Shown here: positions 1-7,957 of the stretch, in pieces
Numbering within the stretch: the stretch's first letter is position 1
Layout of the letters: each line of letters starts with the position of its first letter
Assembly (NCBI GenBank): GCA_965114465.1
Contig: CBCOYO010000112.1
Span: 1 to 11,648, forward strand
Source of the DNA: COE1 sp965114465
GTDB lineage: Bacteria > Bacillota > Clostridia > Lachnospirales > Lachnospiraceae
DNA: 11,648 bases
Direction: 5' to 3'
Notes under the pieces: model-generated
Told to the model about the DNA's origin: nothing
Database searches by the model: none
Seen by the model: the letters and a program-made list of their open reading frames with translations, nothing else
Position numbers and translations under genes: made by a program

Positions 1-93
1 AGCATTTTGGCGCATGATTCCCACTACTTTGGCGTGGGTGTGAAAAGTAACGAACAAATTCTAAAAATTTCAGTTCGGAACAAAAACACATGA
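1..93 (+). CDS. Possible C-terminal tail of an upstream gene, unidentified
   Basis: Frame 1 stays open from the first base to a TGA at 91-93, giving 30 residues (SILAHDSHYFGVGVKSNEQI and ten more). Composition and codons look like those of the real genes nearby. I do not recognise the family. The AHDSH word resembles a motif found inside adenine deaminases, but there it sits well before the C-terminus, so this would have to be a truncated form or a coincidence. The stop codon overlaps the -35 box of the ftsK promoter, which would suit a compact gene boundary. A 30-codon open stretch can occur by chance, so this is only a tentative call. Confidence 0.35.
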   Translation, partial: SILAHDSHYFGVGVKSNEQILKISVRNKNT

Positions 94-118
94 CAAGAGA
101 ATCATTTAATGATATACT
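90..118 (+). promoter_or_regulatory. Sigma-A-type promoter of ftsK
   Basis: ATGACA at 90-95 (5 of 6 to TTGACA) and TATACT at 113-118 (5 of 6 to TATAAT) are separated by exactly 17 bases. Transcription would begin near base 125, leaving a short leader with a TGGAGG ribosome site at 138-143 before the ftsK ATG at 150. Confidence 0.7.
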
Positions 119-149
119 ATTCCTTGCAGCGTTTTAATGGAGGAAAATT

Positions 150-3100
150 ATGGCATCAAATAATACAAAAAGCAGAACATCTTCCGGCAAAAGTACCAGA
201 AAGAGTACAACAGGCAGTACCAGAAGAACCTCCTCAAGTTCAAGAGGAACATCTTCAAGTACTAGAAGAAGAAAAAAGCAGGCGCGGAAGAATGTTGATA
301 TCGCAGTAAAAAATGAAGTAATGCTGATTATTATTTTTGCGGCAGCAATATTTCTTTTTCTTTGTGTAATGCATATTATCCGCGGGTTGGTGGCGGAAGG
401 AATACGAGATGTAATGTTTGGCTTGTTTGGGCTGTTAGCATATCTTGTTCCGGTAATTGTATTTTTGGGATTTGCGTTTGGCATTTCCAATAAAGGAAAT
501 ACGGTTGCAATTATTAAGCTGGTCAGCGGTGCAGTCCTTGTATTGATTGCGGGGATTATTTCCTATATGATAATGGGTCAGAATGCAATGATAACAGGAG
601 AATCTCTTGTGCGTGACTTATATCAGACTTCTGCTGAGCATCATTCTGGCGGCGGCGTGCTGTTTGGGAGTATCGCACGCGGACTGTATCAGTCAATTGG
701 TTTTGGCGGAACATTATTTGTCTTGGCAGTTCTTGGTATTATATCAATTGTATTTATCACAGAGAAAAGTTTTCTGTCTGGCATAAAAAAAGGCGGTTCT
801 TATCTAATAGAAACAGCGCGTGAGGACGCGGCACGGATGCGGGAATACCGTGAAAGTCTATGGGACGATGATTTTGATGATATGGAAGAGGATTATAAGG
901 AATCGGAGCAAAATCGCCGTCCTCAGCCACAGCCGATAAAAAAGAAACCAAAGAAAAAAGACTCTAAGGCAGATATTAAGAAAGGTGCGAAAGGGAGTTC
1001 TTTGGAGGACTTTAACGAAGTGCCAGAAGAGAAAGTGCGGCGGATGGACAAGAAGGCACGTGGTGTTGTGCCAAGTATGGCAGTAACATTTAAGGGTGAA
1101 GAGCCTTCTCTTGGCATAAAGCAGGATATCCATGAAATTGTGCTTTTGGACGAGGAAGTGAAAGATGCACTTCACGAAGATATCCGTCTAAAACCGTATG
1201 AAGATGTTTTTGACACGCAGACGGAAAGCGGATTTTTGACGGATATGGACAATGGTATGCCAGATAACGTACAGTATAATAGCAGCGATGGCAGCCAAAC
1301 GATGTCAGAACTATATAATCATGATGCAGATCGTGATACGGCGTATGATGAAAACACGTATGACGACGCGCAATATCAGGATAGTGTGTATCAAGACGGC
1401 GTATATCAAGACAACGCATATATAGATAATACATATGAAGAAGATTTGCAACAATTGGCAGATCAAGAAACTGTAAATCAAGAAAGCTGTAGTTTGGAAA
1501 ATATGGAATCAGAAGTTGCAAATGAAGCGGATGTTTATCAGCAAGAATCAGCGGATAATCAAGAGGAAACATATTTTGATGAACTGGTTTATGAGGAAGC
1601 GAATACGTTAAATGAAAATATAGAAATTGAAAGCCCGAATCATGAGTATCCGCCTGAAAATGAGTTATACGAGAATCTGTTTGACAACAATGCAGATAGT
1701 GAGGATTATTTAGAGGATAGCCTAGCTGCGGAAGTATTGGAGAATGTAGAGGACAGCAGCAGTATGGACGATGATGTATTAAGCAGTATGCCAGAGCCGA
1801 TGACAGAGGAAACTGCAACTAGATCAGTGGTATTTGAATCGAATGACCTGGATATGGATAATGCTGACAGCGATACATCGTATACTAATTCCAATACATC
1901 TAATATAAGTAATGCGGCAAAAACTGGAAGTGCTGCAAATACAGCGTCCGCGATTGCAGGATTGCCGGAAACAAGTCCCGTACCAGAGCCGCCGAAGAAA
2001 GAATACCAATTTCCACCAATTGAATTATTAAAAAAAGGCGAAGGGCGCAAAGGCGATTCCACAAAACAGCTAAAGGAAACTGCGCTGCAATTGCAGCAGA
2101 CCTTACAGACCTTTGGCGTGCGGGTAACGATTACAGATATTAGTCAAGGCCCTTCTGTAACTCGTTACGAAATGCAGCCAGAACAGGGTGTAAAGGTAAG
2201 CAAAATCGTAGGACTTACAGACGATATTAAACTAAATCTTGCAGCGACAGATATTCGTATTGAAGCGCCGATTCCCGGAAAGGCGGCAGTAGGGATTGAA
2301 GTGCCTAATAAAGAAACGAGTATGGTAGCATTCCGAGATTTGTTGGAATCAGAGGAGTTTCAAAAATTTCCATCAAACCTTAGTTTTGCAGTAGGAAAAG
2401 ATATTGCGGGGCAGGTGGTTGTGACGGATATTGCGAAAATGCCGCATGTTTTGATTGCAGGCGCGACCGGATCTGGTAAATCGGTCTGCATTAATACGAT
2501 TATTATGAGTATTCTGTATAAAGCAAAGCCAGAAGATGTAAAACTAATTATGATAGACCCGAAAGTTGTAGAACTTAGTGTTTACAATGGGATTCCGCAT
2601 TTAATGATTCCTGTTGTTACCGACCCCAAAAAAGCGTCAGCGGCGCTGCATTGGGGGGTTGCGGAAATGACAGAGCGATACCAGAAGTTTGCAGACTTAA
2701 ATGTGCGTGATTTAAAGGGTTATAATAAAGCTGCCGAAGATGGAAAGCTTTCATCGGATGGAGAACCGCTTCACAAAATGCCGCAGATTGTAATTATTGT
2801 GGATGAGCTTGCCGATTTAATGATGGTGGCAGCAGGAGAAGTTGAAGAAAGTATCTGCCGTTTGGCACAGCTTGCAAGAGCTTGTGGGATTCATCTTGTG
2901 ATTGCGACGCAAAGACCATCTGTTGACGTAATTACGGGATTAATCAAAGCCAATATGCCTAGCCGTATTGCATTTAGTGTATCAAGCGGTGTGGATTCTA
3001 GGACAATTTTAGATATGAACGGCGCGGAAAAATTGTTAGGAAAAGGCGATATGCTATTTTATCCGCAAGGTTTGTCAAAACCTGCGCGAGTACAAGGTGC

Positions 3101-3476
3101 ATTTATTTCTGATTCTGAAGTTTCGGATGTGGTGGATTTCTTAAAAAATCAGCAGATAGGGAATACATACAGCGGCGATATTGAAGAAAAAATTCGTACA
3201 ATGCAAAGTTCTGGCGGTTCTTCGTCGGGCGGATCCAATGGCGGCGGCAGCGGTGTAGATGCTTATTTTGTGGATGCAGGAAAATTTGTAATTGAGAAGG
3301 ATAAGGCATCGATTGGTATGCTGCAAAGAATGTATAAAATTGGTTTTAACCGCGCCGCACGTATTGTCGATCAGCTTGAGGAAGCAGGTGTGGTAGGTGC
3401 AGAGGAAGGTACAAAGCCGCGCCGCATTTTAATGAGCCTAGAGCAGTTTGAAAATTATGTGGAAGAAAATTTGTAA
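150..3476 (+). CDS. ftsK: DNA translocase FtsK/SpoIIIE
   Basis: ATP-driven double-stranded DNA pump that clears or imports chromosome through the closing septum in division and sporulation. The 1108-residue product starts with a Ser/Thr/Arg/Lys-rich cytoplasmic tail (1-50), followed by about four membrane segments (about 58-77, 88-111, 121-143, 187-204). A long acidic linker (about 221-617) contains a tandem pentapeptide tract. The RecA-like motor follows, with Walker A GATGSGKS at 771-778 (Lys777) and Walker B IIVDEL with Asp885-Glu886. A 16-residue Gly/Ser tract (1020-1035) tethers the C-terminal winged-helix gamma domain that reads orientation sequences (core ASIGMLQRMYKIGFNRAARI). It is longer than the roughly 790-residue Bacillus SpoIIIE, and the excess is in the linker. 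Start ATG 150 is supported by TGGAGG at 138-143 and the upstream promoter. Both family names fit; sequence alone does not separate the vegetative from the sporulation role. Confidence 0.97.
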   Translation: MASNNTKSRTSSGKSTRKSTTGSTRRTSSSSRGTSSSTRRRKKQARKNVDIAVKNEVMLIIIFAAAIFLFLCVMHIIRGLVAEGIRDVMFGLFGLLAYLVPVIVFLGFAFGISNKGNTVAIIKLVSGAVLVLIAGIISYMIMGQNAMITGESLVRDLYQTSAEHHSGGGVLFGSIARGLYQSIGFGGTLFVLAVLGIISIVFITEKSFLSGIKKGGSYLIETAREDAARMREYRESLWDDDFDDMEEDYKESEQNRRPQPQPIKKKPKKKDSKADIKKGAKGSSLEDFNEVPEEKVRRMDKKARGVVPSMAVTFKGEEPSLGIKQDIHEIVLLDEEVKDALHEDIRLKPYEDVFDTQTESGFLTDMDNGMPDNVQYNSSDGSQTMSELYNHDADRDTAYDENTYDDAQYQDSVYQDGVYQDNAYIDNTYEEDLQQLADQETVNQESCSLENMESEVANEADVYQQESADNQEETYFDELVYEEANTLNENIEIESPNHEYPPENELYENLFDNNADSEDYLEDSLAAEVLENVEDSSSMDDDVLSSMPEPMTEETATRSVVFESNDLDMDNADSDTSYTNSNTSNISNAAKTGSAANTASAIAGLPETSPVPEPPKKEYQFPPIELLKKGEGRKGDSTKQLKETALQLQQTLQTFGVRVTITDISQGPSVTRYEMQPEQGVKVSKIVGLTDDIKLNLAATDIRIEAPIPGKAAVGIEVPNKETSMVAFRDLLESEEFQKFPSNLSFAVGKDIAGQVVVTDIAKMPHVLIAGATGSGKSVCINTIIMSILYKAKPEDVKLIMIDPKVVELSVYNGIPHLMIPVVTDPKKASAALHWGVAEMTERYQKFADLNVRDLKGYNKAAEDGKLSSDGEPLHKMPQIVIIVDELADLMMVAAGEVEESICRLAQLARACGIHLVIATQRPSVDVITGLIKANMPSRIAFSVSSGVDSRTILDMNGAEKLLGKGDMLFYPQGLSKPARVQGAFISDSEVSDVVDFLKNQQIGNTYSGDIEEKIRTMQSSGGSSSGGSNGGGSGVDAYFVDAGKFVIEKDKASIGMLQRMYKIGFNRAARIVDQLEEAGVVGAEEGTKPRRILMSLEQFENYVEENL
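1344..1433 (+). repeat. In-frame 15-bp tandem repeat in the FtsK linker
   Basis: Six consecutive five-codon units encode YDENT, YDDAQ, YQDSV, YQDGV, YQDNA and YIDNT (residues 399-428), followed by another Tyr. The central three units (1374-1418) are the most alike in DNA, each opening TATCA(A/G)GA. The period preserves the reading frame, so copy-number change would only lengthen or shorten the acidic, Tyr-rich disordered linker. Confidence 0.8.
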
Positions 3477-3489
3477 TAATTTATACTGG

Positions 3490-3565
3490 CGAGCACTTAA
3501 ATTTGCCAATATCGCCGACTCATAAGCGTAATTATCTTGCGTGATATGGTAAAATTTACTGCTCG
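3490..3565. repeat. Imperfect inverted repeat between ftsK and fhs
   Basis: The left arm begins CGAGCA at 3490 and runs through TAAATTT and ATATC to about 3515. The right arm, from about 3540 to TGCTCG at 3565, is its imperfect reverse complement, with about 20 of 25 positions pairing if small gaps are allowed. The loop is about 24 bases. There is no T-run after the right arm, so it is not a classical intrinsic terminator. It could be an mRNA-stabilising or processing hairpin, or the remnant of a small mobile repeat. I see no convincing promoter for fhs in this gap. Confidence 0.5.
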
Positions 3566-3597
3566 TAAGTATATGAGCATACAGCTTTGGCAGGAAT

Positions 3598-3602
3598 GGA
3601 GG
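3598..3602 (+). promoter_or_regulatory. Ribosome binding site that sets the fhs start
   Basis: GGAGG lies 8 bases before the ATG at 3611. An in-frame TTG at 3587 and ATG at 3596 also exist, but the second overlaps this site and neither has a comparable site upstream. The 3611 start also gives the 556-residue length usual for the family. Confidence 0.8.
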
Positions 3603-3610
3603 ATTATATA

Positions 3611-5281
3611 ATGAAGACAGATATTGAAATTGCACAGGAAGCAGAATTATATCCAATTACAGAGGTCGCAAAGTCATTAGGTATTACAGAGGACGATTTG
3701 GAACTTTACGGAAAATATAAAGCTAAACTTTCTGACGAATGTCTGAAAAGGATACAGAATCGTAAAAACGGCAAACTGATATTGGTAACTGCGATTAATC
3801 CGACACCTGCCGGAGAAGGAAAGACGACAATCAGCGTGGGATTGGGTCAGGCGCTTGGCAGACTGGGTAAAAAAGCAGTGATTGCGCTGCGTGAGCCGTC
3901 CCTTGGGCCTTGTTTTGGTATAAAGGGCGGGGCAGCAGGCGGCGGTATGGCGCAGGTAGTGCCAATGGAGGATTTGAACCTTCATTTTACAGGAGATTTT
4001 CATGCGGTAACATCTGCTAACAATTTATGCGCAGCGTTGCTGGATAATCATATCCAGCAAGGAAATGAACTTGGTATTGATACCCGCCAGATTGTGTGGA
4101 AGCGTTGTTTGGATATGAATGACCGTGTGTTGCGCAATATTGTGGTTGGCATGGGAAATAAAATGGATGGTGTTGTGCGGGAAGATCATTTTGTAATTAC
4201 AGTAGCATCTGAAATTATGGCGGTACTTTGTTTAGCAGAAGATATGGAAGATTTAAAACGCCGTCTTGATCGCATGGTGGTTGCATATACTTGGAAAGGA
4301 GAGCCGGTTACGGCAGGGCAGATTCAAGCGACTGGGGCAATGGCAACATTATTAAAGGATGCTATGAAGCCCAATTTAATACAGACATTGGAGCATACAC
4401 CTGCAATTGTGCATGGTGGGCCATTTGCCAATATTGCACATGGCTGTAATAGTGTCCGCGCCACAAAAGCCGCGTTGAAGCTGGCAGATTATGTAGTAAC
4501 AGAGGCGGGGTTTGGTGCGGATCTCGGTGCGGAGAAATTTTTTGATATTAAATGCCGTCAAGCAGAAATTTCACCAGATGCAGTAGTTTTAGTTGCAACG
4601 ATTCGCGCTTTGAAGTATAATGGCAGAGTAGCAGCCGCTGATTTAAGTAAGGAAAATCTCGCAGCATTAAAGGACGGGATTTCTAATTTAGAGAAACATA
4701 TTGAAAATTTGCAAAAGTATGGCGTCCCTGTTGTGGTGACTTTAAATGCTTTTGTTACAGATACAGAGGCGGAAATAAGTTTTGTAGAAGAATTTTGCAG
4801 AGAAAGAAACTGTGATTTTGCACTTGCCAAAGTATGGGAACAAGGTGGAGCTGGTGGTATTTCACTTGCGGAAACAGTTTTGCATACTTTGGAGAACAAA
4901 GAAAGTTATTTTGCGCCAATATATAAGAATGAACTTTCGATTCGTGAAAAAATTATCTGCGTTGCAAAAGAAATTTATGGTGCTGCTGATGTGGCATTTG
5001 CACCAACTGCAATGCGTCAAATAGAACGATTGGAAGAACTCGGTTATGGAGAACTGCCAGTGTGCATGGCAAAAAACCAGTATTCGCTGTCGGACAATCC
5101 GGATTTGCTGGGCAGACCCACCGATTTTACAGTGAATATTCGAGAAGTATATGTGTCTGCTGGGGCAGGCTTTGTTGTGGTACTTACAGGTACTATAATG
5201 ACAATGCCCGGACTCCCCAAAAATCCGGCTGCTTATAAGATTGACGTAACCAACGACGGTGTTATTACAGGTTTGTTTTAA
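3611..5281 (+). CDS. fhs: Formate-tetrahydrofolate ligase
   Basis: Catalyses formate + tetrahydrofolate + ATP to 10-formyltetrahydrofolate + ADP + phosphate, in the cytoplasm. It is the entry of formate into one-carbon metabolism, used for purine and serine synthesis and, where the other genes exist, the methyl branch of the Wood-Ljungdahl pathway. The protein has 556 residues, the standard bacterial length. The nucleotide-binding loop TPAGEGKTT is at 65-73. The family signature REPSLGPCFGIKGGAAGGG runs from 94 to 112. The C-terminus carries the typical GTIMTMPGLPKNPAAYKIDV block before the stop. It lies 134 bases after ftsK and 27 bases before the next gene, so it is probably co-transcribed with the latter. 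No truncation or missing motif is visible. Confidence 0.98.
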   Translation: MKTDIEIAQEAELYPITEVAKSLGITEDDLELYGKYKAKLSDECLKRIQNRKNGKLILVTAINPTPAGEGKTTISVGLGQALGRLGKKAVIALREPSLGPCFGIKGGAAGGGMAQVVPMEDLNLHFTGDFHAVTSANNLCAALLDNHIQQGNELGIDTRQIVWKRCLDMNDRVLRNIVVGMGNKMDGVVREDHFVITVASEIMAVLCLAEDMEDLKRRLDRMVVAYTWKGEPVTAGQIQATGAMATLLKDAMKPNLIQTLEHTPAIVHGGPFANIAHGCNSVRATKAALKLADYVVTEAGFGADLGAEKFFDIKCRQAEISPDAVVLVATIRALKYNGRVAAADLSKENLAALKDGISNLEKHIENLQKYGVPVVVTLNAFVTDTEAEISFVEEFCRERNCDFALAKVWEQGGAGGISLAETVLHTLENKESYFAPIYKNELSIREKIICVAKEIYGAADVAFAPTAMRQIERLEELGYGELPVCMAKNQYSLSDNPDLLGRPTDFTVNIREVYVSAGAGFVVVLTGTIMTMPGLPKNPAAYKIDVTNDGVITGLF

Positions 5282-5308
5282 CACAGTTCCTAAGGAGTCT
5301 AATAGAGC

Positions 5309-6889
5309 ATGAAATGTCCAAAATGTGGAAGAGAATTGGAGGAAGGACAGTTTCTTTGTGAAGATTGCGGCGAGGAAGTGAAATTTGTACCAGACTTTGA
5401 TATTGAATTAGAAGCGAAGCTTTCAGAGTCCCTTACTTCTATGATAAAGGAGATAACAGAGGAGCCGTCTAACGAGCAGAATATAGATATTGATGACGAA
5501 TTAATGGATAATGATATTAAGGAGGACTTTAGAGATTATTTCCCAATAGAATCGGTGAAATTGGGAAAAAGGCTGAAAATTGGAATTGCTGTTTTGGCAG
5601 TTTTTGTAGGAGGATGTCTGGCGGCATTGCTGATAGCATCTATAAAAGAGAAAAAAATTAATACTTATGAGTATCAATATGAACAGGCAGTTGCCTATGC
5701 GCAGGAGAACAATTATTCGGAAGCTATTCATCATTTGGAGCGTGCGCTTGCTATGAATGCGGAAGATTTGGATGCAAGGATATTGCTGGCGGATTTATAT
5801 AAGGAAAATGGCCAAGAACAAAGTGCCATACAGATTTTTCGGGAATTGCTGGATATGCTGCGGAAACCGATACAAAACGTTTCACAAAATACAGGACAGA
5901 CAATATCGCAAGAAGTAGAACAGAATACTGTTTTAGAATCTACTGTAGACACAAATAAAAACAAATTGCGCAAGGAATCTATTTATGATAAACTGCTGAC
6001 TATTTATGAGGAGCAGTCCGATTTTATAGAAATGGGGGAAATTCTTCGGGATTGTGACGTGGCGGGAATTGTTGCAAAATATAATCAGTATGCTGCTTTA
6101 AAGCCGAAATTTAACAAAGCAGGAGGAGCATATGACAAAATAATTTCTATTACTTTGAGTGGGAATACACAAGGTTTTGTTTATTACACATTAGATGGTT
6201 CTACGCCAACAAGCAATTCTAATGTTTATGAAACACCAATTCTGCTTGAATCGGGAGAATATGTAATTCGAGCTAAGTTTATAAATATGTTTGGTGTGGA
6301 GAGCGAAGTTGCTTCGGAGCGCTATAACATTAATTTGTCTGCGCCGCCAGAGCCAGTAGTAAATTTTGACAGTGGTACATATAATGTACCTAAGTTGATT
6401 GAAGTGTTTCATGATAATAATACTAAGATTTATTACACAACAGACGGTTCTGTACCAACAAAAAATAGTGTGCGCTATACTGCACCACTGGAAATGCCAT
6501 TTGGCATCAGCAATTTTTCCTTTGTAGCAATCAATGAGGATGGATTAAGCAGTCCGATCGTAAATCGTACATATCAGTTCGAGGTTCATGCGAATTTTAC
6601 AACGGATTTGGCTTTGCAGGTTTTGGTAAACAGTCTATGGGCAAAGGGAGAACTAATCGACATAGAGGGTCATGTTCCCAATAAGTTAGGCAAAAACCAA
6701 TATCGAATTCAAACAGTTGCCAATGTTAATGGAGAATTATACTATATTGTATATGAAGAATATCTTGATACAACAGGAAGCGTGCATGATACCCGTAATA
6801 TTTATGCAATTCATACAAACACGGCAGATCTATATAAGGCGTATAAACTAGATGAGGGGAAATATAATCTTCAGCCATTTATGGAATAA
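5309..6889 (+). CDS. Zinc-ribbon membrane protein with TPR-like and chitobiase-type beta domains
   Basis: No specific function is known to me; the call is from architecture. The 526-residue protein opens with a zinc ribbon, MKCPKCG to CEDCG (Cys3, Cys6, Cys17, Cys20), then an acidic stretch. A single membrane segment lies at about 90-112, and TPR-like helices at about 121-182 (EQAVAYAQENNYSEAIHHLE). A Gln/Asn-rich spacer follows. Two tandem beta domains of the chitobiase/beta-hexosaminidase C-terminal type come next, at about 267-343 and 352-424, marked by YYTLDGSTP (292-300) and YYTTDGSVP (375-383). The remaining 100 or so residues form a separate domain rich in Tyr. The zinc ribbon is probably cytoplasmic and the rest outside. 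The start has AAGGAG at 5292-5297, spaced 11 bases, a little long. It probably shares a transcript with fhs, 27 bases upstream, with no terminator between. A cell-envelope or surface-binding role is inference. Confidence 0.85.
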   Translation: MKCPKCGRELEEGQFLCEDCGEEVKFVPDFDIELEAKLSESLTSMIKEITEEPSNEQNIDIDDELMDNDIKEDFRDYFPIESVKLGKRLKIGIAVLAVFVGGCLAALLIASIKEKKINTYEYQYEQAVAYAQENNYSEAIHHLERALAMNAEDLDARILLADLYKENGQEQSAIQIFRELLDMLRKPIQNVSQNTGQTISQEVEQNTVLESTVDTNKNKLRKESIYDKLLTIYEEQSDFIEMGEILRDCDVAGIVAKYNQYAALKPKFNKAGGAYDKIISITLSGNTQGFVYYTLDGSTPTSNSNVYETPILLESGEYVIRAKFINMFGVESEVASERYNINLSAPPEPVVNFDSGTYNVPKLIEVFHDNNTKIYYTTDGSVPTKNSVRYTAPLEMPFGISNFSFVAINEDGLSSPIVNRTYQFEVHANFTTDLALQVLVNSLWAKGELIDIEGHVPNKLGKNQYRIQTVANVNGELYYIVYEEYLDTTGSVHDTRNIYAIHTNTADLYKAYKLDEGKYNLQPFME

Positions 6890-6948
6890 ACTGTGTTTAT
6901 AGATACATGGGCAACGATATAGGAAATGTGCCTTTACTCGATTTTTAG

Positions 6949-6977
6949 TTGAAATAATTTGATTTATCGTTTACAAT
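6949..6977 (+). promoter_or_regulatory. Sigma-A-type promoter of nfnAB
   Basis: TTGAAA at 6949-6954 and TACAAT at 6972-6977 are separated by 17 bases; each box matches consensus at 5 of 6 positions. Transcription would start near 6984, giving a leader of about 85 bases before nfnA. It starts a new unit after the zinc-ribbon gene, although no good terminator separates the two. Confidence 0.7.
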
Positions 6978-6992
6978 AGTAGAGGTGTGAAA

Positions 6993-7031
6993 ATGAAACG
7001 ATTTTATAACAGTTTGGTCGCAAAGGTTTGA
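6993..7031 (+). CDS. Possible 12-residue leader ORF upstream of nfnA
   Basis: ATG at 6993 preceded by GAGGTG (6982-6987) opens a frame MKRFYNSLVAKV ending at TGA 7029-7031. The end of the ORF lies within a small hairpin: AACAGTT at 7008-7014 pairs with AACTGTT at 7031-7037. It could be a leader peptide. However, the predicted transcription start (about 6984) falls inside its ribosome site, which argues against efficient translation, and there is no run of regulatory codons or downstream attenuator. It is probably a chance ORF. Confidence 0.2.
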   Translation: MKRFYNSLVAKV

Positions 7032-7069
7032 ACTGTTACAAGAATTAGGAAAGGCAGGGAAAATTGCAA

Positions 7070-7957
7070 ATGTACAAAATAGTAGAAGCAAGAGAGCTGA
7101 CTACAAACATCTATTTAATGGTAGTAGAAGCTCCCCGTGTGGCAAAGAATTGCCAGCCGGGACAGTTTGTAATCGTGAGAATGGATAAAGATGGCGAAAG
7201 AATTCCGCTTACAATCTGCGATTATAATAGAACGAATGGAACAATAACAATTGTGTTTCAGACTGTAGGTGCAGAAACCACTCGAATGGCTGCGCTGAAA
7301 ACAGGTGATGCATTTTATGATTTTGTGGGCCCGCTTGGCTGTGCTTCCGAAATGATTGGGGAAGACAAGGAAACACTTGCAAAGAAAAAGATATTGTTTG
7401 TAGCAGGCGGTGTAGGAACAGCACCTGTATATCCACAAGTGAAATGGCTTCATGAGCAGGGAATTGCGGCGGATGTGATTGTCGGCGCGAAAAATCATGA
7501 TTTGCTGATTTTGGAGAAGGAAATGGAAGCCGTAGCAGGCAACCTGTACATAACAACAGATGATGGTTCTTATGGCCGCAAGGGAATGGTAACACAAACC
7601 ATTCAGGAATTGGTTGACGAGGGGAAGCAATATGACCTTTGTATTGCAATCGGCCCAATGATTATGATGAAATTTGTCTGCAAATTAACGAAGGAATTAA
7701 ATATTCCTACGATTGTCAGCCTGAATCCGATTATGGTTGACGGTACGGGAATGTGTGGAGCTTGCCGTGTAACAGTTGGTGGTCAGGTGAAATTTGCGTG
7801 TGTTGATGGGCCAGAGTTTGACGGGCATCTTGTTAACTTTGATGAAGCAATGAAGCGTCAGCAGATTTACAAGACAGCAGAGGGCAGAGCAATGCTGAAA
7901 ATGCAAGAAGGCGAAACGCATCATGGTGGGTGTGGTCAGTGCGGAGGTGACAAATAA
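7070..7957 (+). CDS. nfnA: NfnA-type ferredoxin-NADP reductase, FAD/[2Fe-2S] subunit
   Basis: Small subunit of NADH-dependent reduced ferredoxin:NADP oxidoreductase, a cytoplasmic flavin-bifurcating complex that links NADH, NADPH and ferredoxin pools. The 295-residue product has an FAD-binding ferredoxin-reductase barrel with RIPLT at 44-48, a pyridine-nucleotide loop VAGGVGTAPVYPQ at 111-123, and an iron-sulfur motif D224-x4-C229-x2-C232-x11-C244. The Asp-plus-three-Cys ligand set matches what is known for NfnA. The C-terminus adds a Gly-rich CGQC tail (Cys288, Cys291). ATG 7070 (MYKIVEARE) is chosen over an in-frame TTG at 7064 because it matches the usual MYKI opening of the family; the GGCAGGG at 7053-7059 serves it. 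The stop overlaps the next start by one base. It was formerly annotated as a sulfide dehydrogenase or dihydroorotate dehydrogenase electron-transfer subunit. NfnA is preferred because NfnB follows and no pyrD is present. Confidence 0.9.
   Translation: MYKIVEARELTTNIYLMVVEAPRVAKNCQPGQFVIVRMDKDGERIPLTICDYNRTNGTITIVFQTVGAETTRMAALKTGDAFYDFVGPLGCASEMIGEDKETLAKKKILFVAGGVGTAPVYPQVKWLHEQGIAADVIVGAKNHDLLILEKEMEAVAGNLYITTDDGSYGRKGMVTQTIQELVDEGKQYDLCIAIGPMIMMKFVCKLTKELNIPTIVSLNPIMVDGTGMCGACRVTVGGQVKFACVDGPEFDGHLVNFDEAMKRQQIYKTAEGRAMLKMQEGETHHGGCGQCGGDK

Noticed and set aside
20..38. Small hairpin CCCAC...GTGGG near the window start
   Set aside because: A five-pair stem inside a probable coding tail, with no T-run or other context.
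1090..1818. Antisense open frame of 242 codons opposite the ftsK linker
   Set aside because: It has His/Leu/Tyr/Pro-rich nonsense composition and arises from the biased Asp/Glu/Tyr codons of the acidic linker on the other strand. It has no recognisable domain.
3500..3590. Possible promoter for fhs (for example TTGCCA at 3503 with CGTAAT at 3527)
   Set aside because: The -10 box matches only four of six and alternative pairings have wrong spacing; this is not better than chance in AT-rich DNA.
6905..6946. Possible terminator after the zinc-ribbon gene (GGCA...TGCC then TTTTT)
   Set aside because: The stem is only four to five pairs, and the T-run starts several bases after it, so it does not meet the usual intrinsic terminator pattern.
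7115..7658. Two overlapping antisense frames of 149 and 171 codons inside nfnA
   Set aside because: They mirror a well-identified gene, overlap each other, and lack ribosome sites or family features.
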